Assembly: GCF_018101125.2 (NCBI RefSeq)
Contig: NZ_JAELVF020000001.1
Span: 2,120,778 to 2,184,777, forward strand
Length of the DNA stretch: 64,000 nt
Origin: Streptomyces tardus
GTDB taxonomy: Bacteria > Actinomycetota > Actinomycetes > Streptomycetales > Streptomycetaceae
Reading direction: 5' to 3'
Made by a program: the position numbers and the translations under genes. Below the pieces are notes generated by a model. It made no database searches. It saw only the letters and a list, made by a program, of their open reading frames with translations, and had not been told where the DNA came from. Positions 57,533 to 64,000 of this stretch are shown piece after piece. How positions within the stretch are numbered: position 1 is the first letter of the stretch; each line of letters starts with the position of its first letter.

Positions 57533-58040
57533 GTTTCCTCTGGTGGGCACACGGTGGGCACATCCGGTCGATTACCGTCGTCCCACGGCCTACATCGAAA
57601 CCAAGGAGCGAAGGGGCGGAGACCCCACGTTCGTCGTCCGCCGGCGTGCAGCCGGAGCCCGAAGCGGCAACCGAGAGTCGGAGACGTTCGACGACCTCAC
57701 TTCCGCTAAGCGGTTCCGTGACCTCGTGAAGGCGCACGGGGAGCACTGGCCGCCCGGGTGGACCCGAGGCCACGGTTTCGTTGTAGACCGGCGCCGCAAG
57801 GAGACGATGTTCGAGCCCTTTGCTCTGGCCTGCGTCGATCGCCTCACTGGTGTTCAGGGTGACACCCGAAGCAAGTACAAGAGGGAGATCAGGGAGAGCA
57901 TGGTTCCCTGGTTCGGCCCCTACTCGATGGAGGACGGCGAAGGCAGCATCGTCCGCGCCATGGTCCAGGGCTGGGTCAACGACCTCGAAGCCGGTCGTCT
58001 CGCTCCGCTCGACCCCCGCGACCGGAAACCCCGGACCGAC
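57531..58040 (+). pseudogene. Tyrosine-recombinase (integrase) N-terminal fragment
   Basis: The frame from TTG 57531 or GTG 57543 gives AYIETKERRGGDPTFVVRRR, TFDDLTSAKRFRDLVKAHGEHWPPGW and FEPFALACVDRLTGVQGDTRSKYKREIRESMVPWFGPYSM. This is the arm-binding domain and the start of the core-binding domain of Streptomyces integrases. The catalytic domain (Arg, His-x-x-Arg, Tyr) is absent because at about 58040 the sequence switches to an unrelated gene on the other strand. The open frame continues to 58778 only by chance. Confidence 0.8.
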
Positions 58041-58045
58041 AGCTC

Positions 58046-58383
58046 GTGGCGGGGGAGGGTGACCGCGTTGTCCAGCCGGTGCGGGAGGGCCGGCAGCCCG
58101 TCATCGAACTTCAGCCCGATCTCCGGGGTTCCGTTGACCAGAAGGAGTTCTTCGCGGTGGGCGGTGGAGCCCTGCATCGGGACGAAGCCGCAGATCCGCG
58201 CCGACTCGCTCTCCAGGCAGGGGCCGTACTCGCCCGTGACCCGGGTGAAGGCGATCGAACGGGTCAGGCCGCGCATCCGCAGCGGCACCACGAGCCGACC
58301 GCCCTGCTTGAGCTGGGCGATCCACGGCGGGGCGATGTCCCAGGCCCCGGCGGTCACCGGGACGACATCGACCTTCGCCGTCA
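58046..58383 (-). pseudogene. Internal fragment of a PCMT-like methyltransferase (FxLD-system type)
   Basis: On the minus strand this reads VDVVPVTAGAWDIAPPWIAQLKQGGRLVVPLRMRG, LTRSIAFTRV, SARICGFVPMQGSTAHREELLLVNG and LPALPHRLDNAVTLPRHE. The pattern TAGAWDIPPAW..QL..GGRLVVPLRMRGLTRSIAF with GFVPMQG is typical of protein-L-isoaspartate-methyltransferase-like enzymes found in FxLD-type peptide gene sets. Both ends, including the SAM motif I region and the start codon, are missing. Confidence 0.7.
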
Positions 58384-58740
58384 CCCCGGCCGGGAAGAAA
58401 GCCTTCGACAAGCGACTGCCCAACAGCGAACCCGAACTCCGCGAAGTTCTTGGCAAGTTGACCGCGAAGCACGGCACCGTGCTCGTGGTCGTCGACCAGC
58501 CGGCCTCCGCAGGAGCCCTGCCTGTCGCGGTCGCCCGCGACGCTTTCGCCATCGGGGACGCCGCCCGTTCCATGCCCCATACCCTCCGCACGATCGCCCT
58601 CGAAGATGAGGCGATCGCCGAGCTGGAGATGGTCGTGGGCTTCGACGACGACCTTGCCGGCGAGGCGACCAGGATCAGCACCCGGCCGTCCTCGCCTGCT
58701 CGACCGGTTCGGGTCACCGCTCGCAATCGTGGGACAGCCC
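58384..58740 (+). pseudogene. IS110-family transposase remnant with internal deletions
   Basis: It reads AGKKAFDKRLPNSEPELREVLGKLTAKHGTVLVVVDQPAS then ALPVAVARD, joined directly to AFAIGDAARSMPHTLRTIALEDEAIAELEMVVGFDDDLAGEATRIS. In complete IS110 transposases a segment of about 30 residues lies between VARD and ARDAF; its loss between two ARD codon triplets suggests a repeat-mediated deletion. A further piece (LLDRFGSPLAIVGQP) lies just downstream in another frame. The DEDD catalytic set is incomplete and the C-terminal Tnp_20 domain is gone. Confidence 0.78.
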
Positions 58741-60276
58741 TCAACGAGCCGGCAGGGGCGCGTAACCCGAGTTGGTGAGAGTCGTACCGAAACGCACACC
58801 GGGCAGTTCGGCGTCGATCTCACCGGGGTTGACCGCGTTGCTGCCCTCTGCGGTCAGTCCGTCGGCGGCGCCGGGCACGTACCAGATCGCGCCTGTGTCG
58901 GCGACGTCACCGATGGCCTCGCCCGGCGCACCGGCCGTGATGTCCGCCTTGCCGTCCCCGTTGACGTCCAACAGGCGTACGGAGCCGCCGAACAGGTCGT
59001 TCGCCTCGGCGACGCCCGCGATACCGGGGGTGTCCTGGTGGAAGGCCTGCGCGCCGCTGCCCGACAGGCCGTTGGACTCCGAGCCCTTGAGGAGTACGAA
59101 ACCGCCTGCCGCGTCCTGCCCGTTGACTTCCTCGAACGGTACGGCGACGGCGAGGTCGTCCACGCCGTCCCCCGTAACGTCCCCGGCGCTCAGGCCCGCG
59201 CCGAACTGGTCGCCCTCCTCGGGCGTGCCCGGTACGCCCGGCGTGCCCTGGGTGAATGTCTGCTCGCGGTTGCCCAGGCCGTCCGAGGTGCCGTAGACGA
59301 CCTTCACGGTGCCTTCGTCGTACGGCAGGTTCTCGATGAGATTGCCGGGCACCTCGCGGTAGGCGAGGTCGCCGTGGCCGTCACCGTCGAAGTCGCCGAT
59401 CGCGCCCGCGGCAGCGTGCGGGAGGGACACGTCCTCGGCACGGGTGAGACCGTCCTTGCCGCCGGTGAAGAAGAGGTTCTCGAGGGACATCTCCTCGAAC
59501 ACCTGGTGGACGACGAGGTCGTCCGCGCCGTCGCCCGTGACGTCGCCCGCGGTGACGGACAGGATGTCCGTGGCCTCGCTGTCGCCGGTGGTGAGCTGGA
59601 CCTGCTGCTCGTCGGCCCATTCGCCGTCACGGGTGAACGGGCCCTGGAGAACGCCGTATGTGCCGCGCTCGTGGCCGCGGGTCATGAGGAGGTCGGGGCT
59701 GCCGTCGCCGTTGAAGTCACCCGCGGTGAGCCGGCTGCCGACGGAGCCGAAGTCCTCGTCGGCCTCGATGACGCTGGAGCCCTTGCCGTTGATGCCGGTC
59801 TTGCCGCCCCACAGCACGATGACCTGCCGGGCGCCGGGAACATGGACGGCGAGGTCGGTGTAACCGTCCTGGTCCAGGTCCGCGCCGGCGACCTTCTGGC
59901 CGAAGTGGTTGTGGGGCGCAGGGTCGCCGGGGACGCCGTCCGTGGCCTGGCTGACGGTGACGGCGTTGTCGCGGTCGAGGCCGTCGGGGGTGCCGTAGAA
60001 GACGGTGACGTAGCCGGCGTTGCCGGAGTCCTCGCTCGGACTGCCGGGAGCGCCGACGGCCATGTCCTGGAAGCCGTCACCGTTGAAGTCCTCCTTCACG
60101 GCGGGGCCTTGGGGCTCCTTCGGCTTCGAGTCGTCCTCCGAACCGGCCGATGCGAACGTCGGCACGAGGATCGCCGCGGCCAGGGCGGTGGCCACACCGG
60201 TGCTCAGTGCGGCGGTACGGCGCACCCGCGCACGGCGCGAACGCCCGTGTGTGGTCGATGTGGGTGGCTGTTCCAT
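58741..60276 (-). CDS. Secreted FG-GAP/integrin-alpha-like repeat protein
   Basis: A 511-residue protein with a signal peptide (RRARVRRTAALSTGVATALAAAILVPTFASA). About seven FG-GAP blades each carry a calcium-loop motif: DFNGDGFQD, DLDQDGYTD, DFNGDGSPD, DVTGDGADD, DFDGDGHGD, DVTGDGVDD and DVNGDGKAD. It should fold as a beta-propeller outside the cell. Ligand and role are unknown; Streptomyces carry several paralogues. ATG 60276 has GGGGGAGGA upstream. It is the only intact gene inside the tRNA-Ala element, and its stop lies directly at the edge of the IS110 scrap. Confidence 0.85.
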   Translation of the reverse strand: MEQPPTSTTHGRSRRARVRRTAALSTGVATALAAAILVPTFASAGSEDDSKPKEPQGPAVKEDFNGDGFQDMAVGAPGSPSEDSGNAGYVTVFYGTPDGLDRDNAVTVSQATDGVPGDPAPHNHFGQKVAGADLDQDGYTDLAVHVPGARQVIVLWGGKTGINGKGSSVIEADEDFGSVGSRLTAGDFNGDGSPDLLMTRGHERGTYGVLQGPFTRDGEWADEQQVQLTTGDSEATDILSVTAGDVTGDGADDLVVHQVFEEMSLENLFFTGGKDGLTRAEDVSLPHAAAGAIGDFDGDGHGDLAYREVPGNLIENLPYDEGTVKVVYGTSDGLGNREQTFTQGTPGVPGTPEEGDQFGAGLSAGDVTGDGVDDLAVAVPFEEVNGQDAAGGFVLLKGSESNGLSGSGAQAFHQDTPGIAGVAEANDLFGGSVRLLDVNGDGKADITAGAPGEAIGDVADTGAIWYVPGAADGLTAEGSNAVNPGEIDAELPGVRFGTTLTNSGYAPLPAR

Positions 60277-60687
60277 GGGTCCTCCCCCAGGTCGGCTGGG
60301 CCTTGCGCAGCGGTGTACACGTGGCGAACTACGAGAAGTCAGACGAGCGAGAGCACAGCGGGGTTGCACGAGGGATGTCATCGATCGAGAGCATTTCCAG
60401 GTCCCGGTGGCCCGACGGGGAGGCCGAACGTTCGCCGCCCACGGAACCGGCGCTCACACTCTCTTTGCGTGTTTGCCGGACGTGGAGGGCCGAAAGCCTG
60501 TGATTCTCGGGCGAGGAATGCATCAGAGTTGCAGCCGCGACAGGTTTTGAGGGTGTGCCCATCAGTGGGCACATCGAGTCGGGGCAGTGGGATCGAGCAG
60601 GATGGAACGGGACTGAAACGGGTGGGAAAGTCCGATTCTCCCGCAAAGACTCGGTAAAGCCGCAGGTGGGAGCGTCGCTTGTTTCGG
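60277..60687. other. Promoter side of the FG-GAP gene and element right end
   Basis: 411 bp without a supported gene. It contains GTGCCCATCAGTGGGCAC (60554-60571), an inverted repeat whose half resembles the GTGGGCAC copies beside attL. It also includes the promoter region of the FG-GAP gene. Confidence 0.45.
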
Positions 60688-60709
60688 GTTCGACTCTCCT
60701 GGGCTCCAC
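60688..60709 (+). other. attR: duplicate of tRNA-Ala 3' end
   Basis: 22 nt matching 57460-57481 with one mismatch. No tRNA body precedes it. A terminator-like hairpin follows, as expected if this was the original downstream flank of the tRNA gene. Confidence 0.8.
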
Positions 60710-60719
60710 TCCGAAAGAC

Positions 60720-60759
60720 GTCCCCCTACCTGTGTCCGAGCAGGTCGGGGGACCTCTTT
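60720..60759 (+). terminator. Terminator-like hairpin after attR
   Basis: GTCCCCCTACCTG pairs with CAGGTCGGGGGAC (one mismatched position) and CTCTTT follows. It is probably the original terminator of tRNA-Ala, displaced by integration. Confidence 0.7.
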
Positions 60760-61142
60760 CGGTTTCTGTGAACGGCTGCTGTGATCGCGGGGGTCCGCGT
60801 TGCCCGCGGGGGCCTGCGGGGCGCATGTGGGCTGTGCCTCTCGCCGTCGGGCGGCGACGGTTGTCCGCGGGGCCGCGGATCGCCTGCCGGGCCCGCGGGT
60901 GCCCGGCGGCACCCGCGGCGCGGACGGACGGGACGAGCGGGCCCGCGGGCGACTCGGGGCCACCGGTACGAGCCCCGATGCGCGGAGTCGGCAATTCGCG
61001 CGGGCGCTCGCACGAACCGCGTTCGACGGGCGGACGGGGGCGCGCACTGCCGGCCCCCGCCTCCGGAGGCCGGCAGTCCCGGGCCCGGCCCGGCCCGGGC
61101 CCGGCCCGGGGCCGGGACGGTGCCCGTCGCGGCGAGGCCGGT
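60760..61142. other. GC-rich gap
   Basis: 383 bp with simple GGGCCC/CCCGGG runs near 61.08-61.12 kb. No gene is seen. Confidence 0.45.
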
Positions 61143-62441
61143 TCAGCCCGTGCGCATCGCGGCAGCGGCGGGGGCGGGCGTGGGTGCGGGAGTGCGGAAG
61201 GCGGCACCGACGGTGCGCGGGACGTGCCGGACTTGCCGGCGGGCCCGGTCGGCGGACAGTGCGACGAGGCCGTGCGCGACGGAGGCGAGCGTGGTGTGGC
61301 GGTGCCAGCCGGCGTACGTGCGTCCCTCGAAGTCCCGCAGGCCGACGGGGTAGGAGATGTCGACCAGGTCCCGGTCCACCCTGCGGACGAGCTTGGTCAG
61401 CCGCAGCAGCGTGTCCACGGGCGCGTCCGTGAGGTCGGTCAGCCAGGCGTGCGAGAGCCTGCCGTACGGGTTCTCCCACTCGGCCACGAGGCTGAACTGA
61501 CCCGGCTGATAAGTGAGTTGGGTTGTGCCGGCGGTACGGAGCTCGCCTCTCGTCCGGCCGGGCTGCGGGGTGCCGAGAGAGACCGGGACCTTGGCGGCCA
61601 GGCTGGTCCGCAGCAGGCCCGAGACCGGATCGATCCACTCCACGGGGCGACGCATCCGCCGCGCCGCGTCCGTGACCTGCCGTGCGGACACCAGCTGTCT
61701 TCGGTAGCCGGAGAGCGCGGTGTCCGCCGGGGTCAGGGTTTCGGTGTTCACGCCGATCCTGGCGATGAACGGGAGGCGGGAGGCGATGAGTTGGGCCGCG
61801 ACCGCGGCGGTGACGTCCTCGCCGCAGTCGAAGACCACGGGGCGTCGGCTCAGGGCCCAGTCGTCGGCCATCTCACGAGCGGCGGCGACGGCGATGTGCA
61901 GCGGCGAACGGGCGTGGATGTCGTCCGGGATGCCGGCGCCGCTGCGGCGCTCGGGGCAGTCGAGCCATTCGGGCGGCAGCTGTAACTCCCACTGCACGGG
62001 CACGCCCACCTGCTCGTTGGCGAGCCAGACCCCGTACGCCTCCTGGCAGTTGACCGCGCGGCCCGACCCTACCAGCGGCCTCCGGGCGACACCGACGGAG
62101 TGCGAACCGGCCTTGGGGATCACGAGCCGGCGCACCACCCAGGCGCTGGGGCGCAGGGTGTGGTCGAGGTACTGGGCGACGGCCGCGCGCATTTCGGACC
62201 AGCGCCAGGTGGAGCTGCTGACGAAGTGCTGGAGGCTCTGCTCCAGCGACTTGTCGCCGGCGAGAGTGGCGATGCCGCGCATCGACTTGCGCCCCTCCAC
62301 CTCCAGCAGTCCGCGCACGTAGCTCGCGGCCTTCCGGCGCTGGTCGCTCCGGCGCAGCGGGGCGAAGGCGACGGTGCTCAGTTCGTGGGCAGGAGTGTCT
62401 GGCGTGAGATGTCGGAGAACCGGACTCGTCGTCGTGCTCAC
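61143..62441 (-). CDS. IS701-type transposase-like protein, catalytically degenerate
   Basis: A 432-residue protein with the full IS701/DDE_5 layout: RRSDQRRKAASYVRGLLEVEGRKSMRGIATLAG at the N-terminus, then LQHFVSSSTWRWSEMRAAVAQYL. The core includes IPKAGSHSVGVARRPLVGSGRAVNCQEAYGVWLA and LPPEWLDCPERRSGAGIPDD, and the end has LRDFEGRTYAGWHRHTTLASVAHGLVAL. The first catalytic aspartate (usually IDDTGFPK) is replaced by VRRLVIPK. The glutamate of the usual IERD segment is an aspartate (VDRD). VVFDCGED may keep the second aspartate. The frame is intact and I see no terminal inverted repeats, so domestication as a DNA-binding protein is likely. GTG 62441 has GAGGGGG upstream. Confidence 0.82.
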   Translation of the reverse strand: MSTTTSPVLRHLTPDTPAHELSTVAFAPLRRSDQRRKAASYVRGLLEVEGRKSMRGIATLAGDKSLEQSLQHFVSSSTWRWSEMRAAVAQYLDHTLRPSAWVVRRLVIPKAGSHSVGVARRPLVGSGRAVNCQEAYGVWLANEQVGVPVQWELQLPPEWLDCPERRSGAGIPDDIHARSPLHIAVAAAREMADDWALSRRPVVFDCGEDVTAAVAAQLIASRLPFIARIGVNTETLTPADTALSGYRRQLVSARQVTDAARRMRRPVEWIDPVSGLLRTSLAAKVPVSLGTPQPGRTRGELRTAGTTQLTYQPGQFSLVAEWENPYGRLSHAWLTDLTDAPVDTLLRLTKLVRRVDRDLVDISYPVGLRDFEGRTYAGWHRHTTLASVAHGLVALSADRARRQVRHVPRTVGAAFRTPAPTPAPAAAAMRTG

Positions 62442-62601
62442 TTCATCCCCCTCGGTGCCGTCTTCTGCGGATCTGGGAAGGCCCTCGCAGCCGCTTCTCC
62501 CGCGGGGGGTGGGACGCCTCCGGCGGTGGGTGGGAGCACTGGCGGTGAGTCGACCACCGCTCTGTGCTGTACGCGCCAACACCGCAGGCATCGTGTTGAC
62601 G

Positions 62602-62632
62602 ACGATAACAAACCAACCCGTATGTTTGTAAA
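62602..62632 (-). promoter_or_regulatory. ARE-like operator within a minus-strand promoter
   Basis: 62608-62629 is an imperfect 22-bp palindrome beginning ACAAACC and ending GTTTGT, like the autoregulatory elements bound by butyrolactone receptors. On the minus strand it lies between TTTACA (62632-62627) and TTATCG (62608-62603), spaced 18 bp, which could be the promoter of the transposase-like gene. Binding would block transcription. Confidence 0.6.
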
Positions 62633-62828
62633 GCCCAGAAGAAGGAGTTGTTGGTGGTGCAGGGTGGAGGCTTCGGGGGATATGGGGGAAATCGCAGGTC
62701 ATCGCGGTGTTCGGGGGAAAGGGTGGATCGGCGGTGTTTCCTGCGTGGTGCGTACGGGACGTGTCTGCGCTGCCGTGCGGAGGGTGCGGGGCGCCTTCCG
62801 GGAGGCCGTAAGGAGAGTGACCGGCTCA

Positions 62829-62858
62829 TTGACATACCGCTCGTGCTGTTTTTACTCT
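62829..62858 (+). promoter_or_regulatory. Promoter for the TetR-type gene
   Basis: TTGACA (62829-62834) and TACTCT (62853-62858) with an 18-bp spacer, 107 bp before the start codon, in an AT-richer patch. Confidence 0.6.
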
Positions 62859-62964
62859 TGCAAGGACCAATCTCTTTCAGGCCCCGCAGTCCTTCGCCCG
62901 CCTGCCGGTCGGTACGCGCGGGGGCGAAGCGCGGAGGGGCCACCGGCGGCCGAAGGACTGCGTG

Positions 62965-63816
62965 ATGAGACAAGAGCGGGCCGAACGGACGAGAGCCGCA
63001 CTCGTGTTGTCCGCCGCGGCGATGTTCGACAGAGAGGGCTACGAGCGCACGACGCTCACCGGCGTCAGCCGGCGCGCGTCCGTCAGCAAGGGGGCGTTGT
63101 CCTTCCACTTCTCCAACAAGGCCCAACTCGCCGACACCGTCCAGACGGCGGGCTGCGAGGCGTCCAGGAAGAGCCTCGAACGCCTGCGGGACCGCGGGCG
63201 GCCCGCGCTGCAGACCTTGGTCGACATGACCCATCTGATCGCCGACCAGCTGATGCGGGACGAACTGGTGAGAGCCGGCGTCCGGTTGGCCGCCGAGCGC
63301 GACACGGACTGCGCCTCGCCGATGCACTTCTTCGGCACCTGGTACGAAACCTTCCGGGAGGTGGCGGCCGAGGCCGAGAGCGACCGCAGCCTGCTGCCCA
63401 GTCACGCGCCGCAGGCCGTCGCGACCCTGGCGATCTCGGTGGTGTCGTACGCGCACGCGAGGCACCGCAAGGCGGATGCGGAGGTCCGTGGACGGGTCGC
63501 CGAACTCTGGGCGATGCTGCTGCCCTCGCTCGCGTCGAGCGTCGAGGGGTGGCAGTTCAGTGCGGAGGGCGTCGGGCAGCCGGATGCGGGTGCGCCTGGC
63601 GAGCCGGGCGCGCCCCCGACGCAGGCGCCTGCGCCCGGCGCTCCCGCCCGGCCCGGTGCTCCCGCCCTGTCCTCTGATCCTGCTCAGCCCACCGACCCTG
63701 CTCAGCCCACCGACCCTGCCCGGCCCGGTGCTGCCGCCGCGTCGGGCTCCGCGGCGCGGCCCGGTTGCCGGGCGCCGGCAGGCAGGTCCGCGCGGCGACG
63801 GCTCCTCGAGGGCTGA
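62965..63816 (+). CDS. TetR-family regulator of the ScbR (gamma-butyrolactone receptor) type
   Basis: The 283-residue protein starts MRQERAERTRAALVLSAAAMFDREGYERTTLTGVSRRASVSKGALSFHFSNKAQLADTV, the N-terminal pattern of ScbR/ArpA-like receptors. The ligand domain follows to about residue 200 (LVDMTHLIADQLMRDELVRAGVRLAAERD, FGTWYETFREVAAEAE). A Pro/Ala-rich tail of about 85 residues, with a repeated PAQPTD unit, is absent from typical receptors of about 215 residues. ATG 62965 and GTG 62962 are both possible (GAAGGA upstream). It is divergent from the transposase-like gene and may bind the ARE-like site between them. Confidence 0.85.
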   Translation: MRQERAERTRAALVLSAAAMFDREGYERTTLTGVSRRASVSKGALSFHFSNKAQLADTVQTAGCEASRKSLERLRDRGRPALQTLVDMTHLIADQLMRDELVRAGVRLAAERDTDCASPMHFFGTWYETFREVAAEAESDRSLLPSHAPQAVATLAISVVSYAHARHRKADAEVRGRVAELWAMLLPSLASSVEGWQFSAEGVGQPDAGAPGEPGAPPTQAPAPGAPARPGAPALSSDPAQPTDPAQPTDPARPGAAAASGSAARPGCRAPAGRSARRRLLEG

Positions 63817-64000
63817 GTGCCGGCCGCAGGGCCCGGCCCCGAGCGTGCGCCGGGCCGGGCCGCGCCGGGGCTGTGCTGCGTCGAGCAGGTCTGGCCCGGC
63901 CGGCCTGTCTCGCCTGTCCGGCCTGTCGCTTCCGGTTGATCGGCCGGGCTCGTCGGGGCGAACGGGCCCCGGTGTGCGCGGAGTTCGGCGTGCACCGGGG
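63817..64000. other. Window end, no gene seen
   Basis: 184 bp of GC-rich sequence after the TetR-type gene. A minus-strand frame runs off the edge but shows no motif. Confidence 0.4.

Larger units (their letters stand above)
57460..60709 (+). mobile_element. Decayed integrative element in tRNA-Ala
   Basis: About 3.2 kb between the tRNA 3' end and its imperfect copy. It contains an integrase N-terminal fragment next to attL, an internal methyltransferase fragment on the minus strand, an internally deleted IS110 transposase and an intact FG-GAP gene. GTGGGCAC repeats near both ends (57544, 57554, 60564) could be integrase arm sites. No complete recombinase or transfer gene remains, so the element should be immobile. 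Confidence 0.72.

Noticed and set aside
60688..60709. A second tRNA-Ala gene
   Set aside because: Only the T-arm and acceptor 3' strand are present; no D-arm or anticodon precedes them, so it is an att copy.

Overview
This 64 kb window is the replication-origin region of a high-GC actinomycete, almost certainly Streptomyces or a close relative. The evidence is about 70% GC, frequent GTG starts, the parA-rsmG-jag-yidC-yidD-rnpA-rpmH / dnaA-oriC-dnaN-gnd-recF-DUF721-gyrB-gyrA gene order, a DnaA with a very long domain II, parS sites of the TGTTTCACGTGAAACA type, and family proteins typical of the genus (LppU/SCO3897, DUF6049, DLW-39, a ScbR-type receptor, a MurJ-pseudokinase-SigM block). LAYOUT. 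1-4.3 kb: end of rpsR, rplI, a convergent MATE exporter, then dnaB behind an array of DnaA-box-like sites. 4.3-16.4 kb: an accessory stretch with a SMI1/KNR4 protein, a low-GC palindrome-rich gap, a DUF1772/AraC divergent pair, and a Ser/Thr kinase and a SAM methyltransferase wrecked by two adjacent giant fold-back palindromes. It continues with a TauE-like permease, a decapitated LacI regulator, a PfkB sugar kinase and a GT87 mannosyltransferase. 16.5-33.4 kb: the parS-rich arm with an MFS transporter, the LppU-like protein, cca, DUF6049, murJ, a pseudokinase, sigM and its anti-sigma factor, trxB (no trxA beside it), and parB/parA. 33.5-36.6 kb: the tightly overlapping leftward operon rsmG, jag, yidC, yidD, rnpA, rpmH. 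36.6-50.9 kb: dnaA, oriC with about 19 DnaA boxes, dnaN, gnd, recF, the DciA-like DUF721 gene, gyrB, gyrA, DUF3566. 51-57.5 kb: tRNA-Ile, a PE-PPE/cutinase-like secreted hydrolase, DLW-39, a secreted membrane-anchored protein, a receptor kinase, an HTH protein and tRNA-Ala. 57.5-60.7 kb: a decayed integrative element in the 3' end of tRNA-Ala, with a duplicated att site, an integrase N-terminus, methyltransferase and IS110 scraps, and an intact FG-GAP gene. 61-64 kb: a catalytically degenerate IS701-type transposase gene divergent from a ScbR-type TetR regulator, with an ARE-like palindrome between them. HOW IT WORKS TOGETHER. DnaA, DnaB, DnaN, the DciA-like protein, RecF and gyrase carry out and support initiation at oriC. 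ParA and ParB act on at least seven parS or parS-like sites between 16.5 and 33.4 kb. Perfect DnaA boxes also lie outside oriC, upstream of dnaB, parA, dnaA, recF and the araC-like gene. The most unusual items are the kilobase-scale palindromes at 9.0-10.7 kb (a real fold-back rearrangement or an assembly artefact), the apparently domesticated transposase under a possible butyrolactone-type operator, the compressed element remnant at tRNA-Ala, and parS embedded in a perfect bidirectional terminator.
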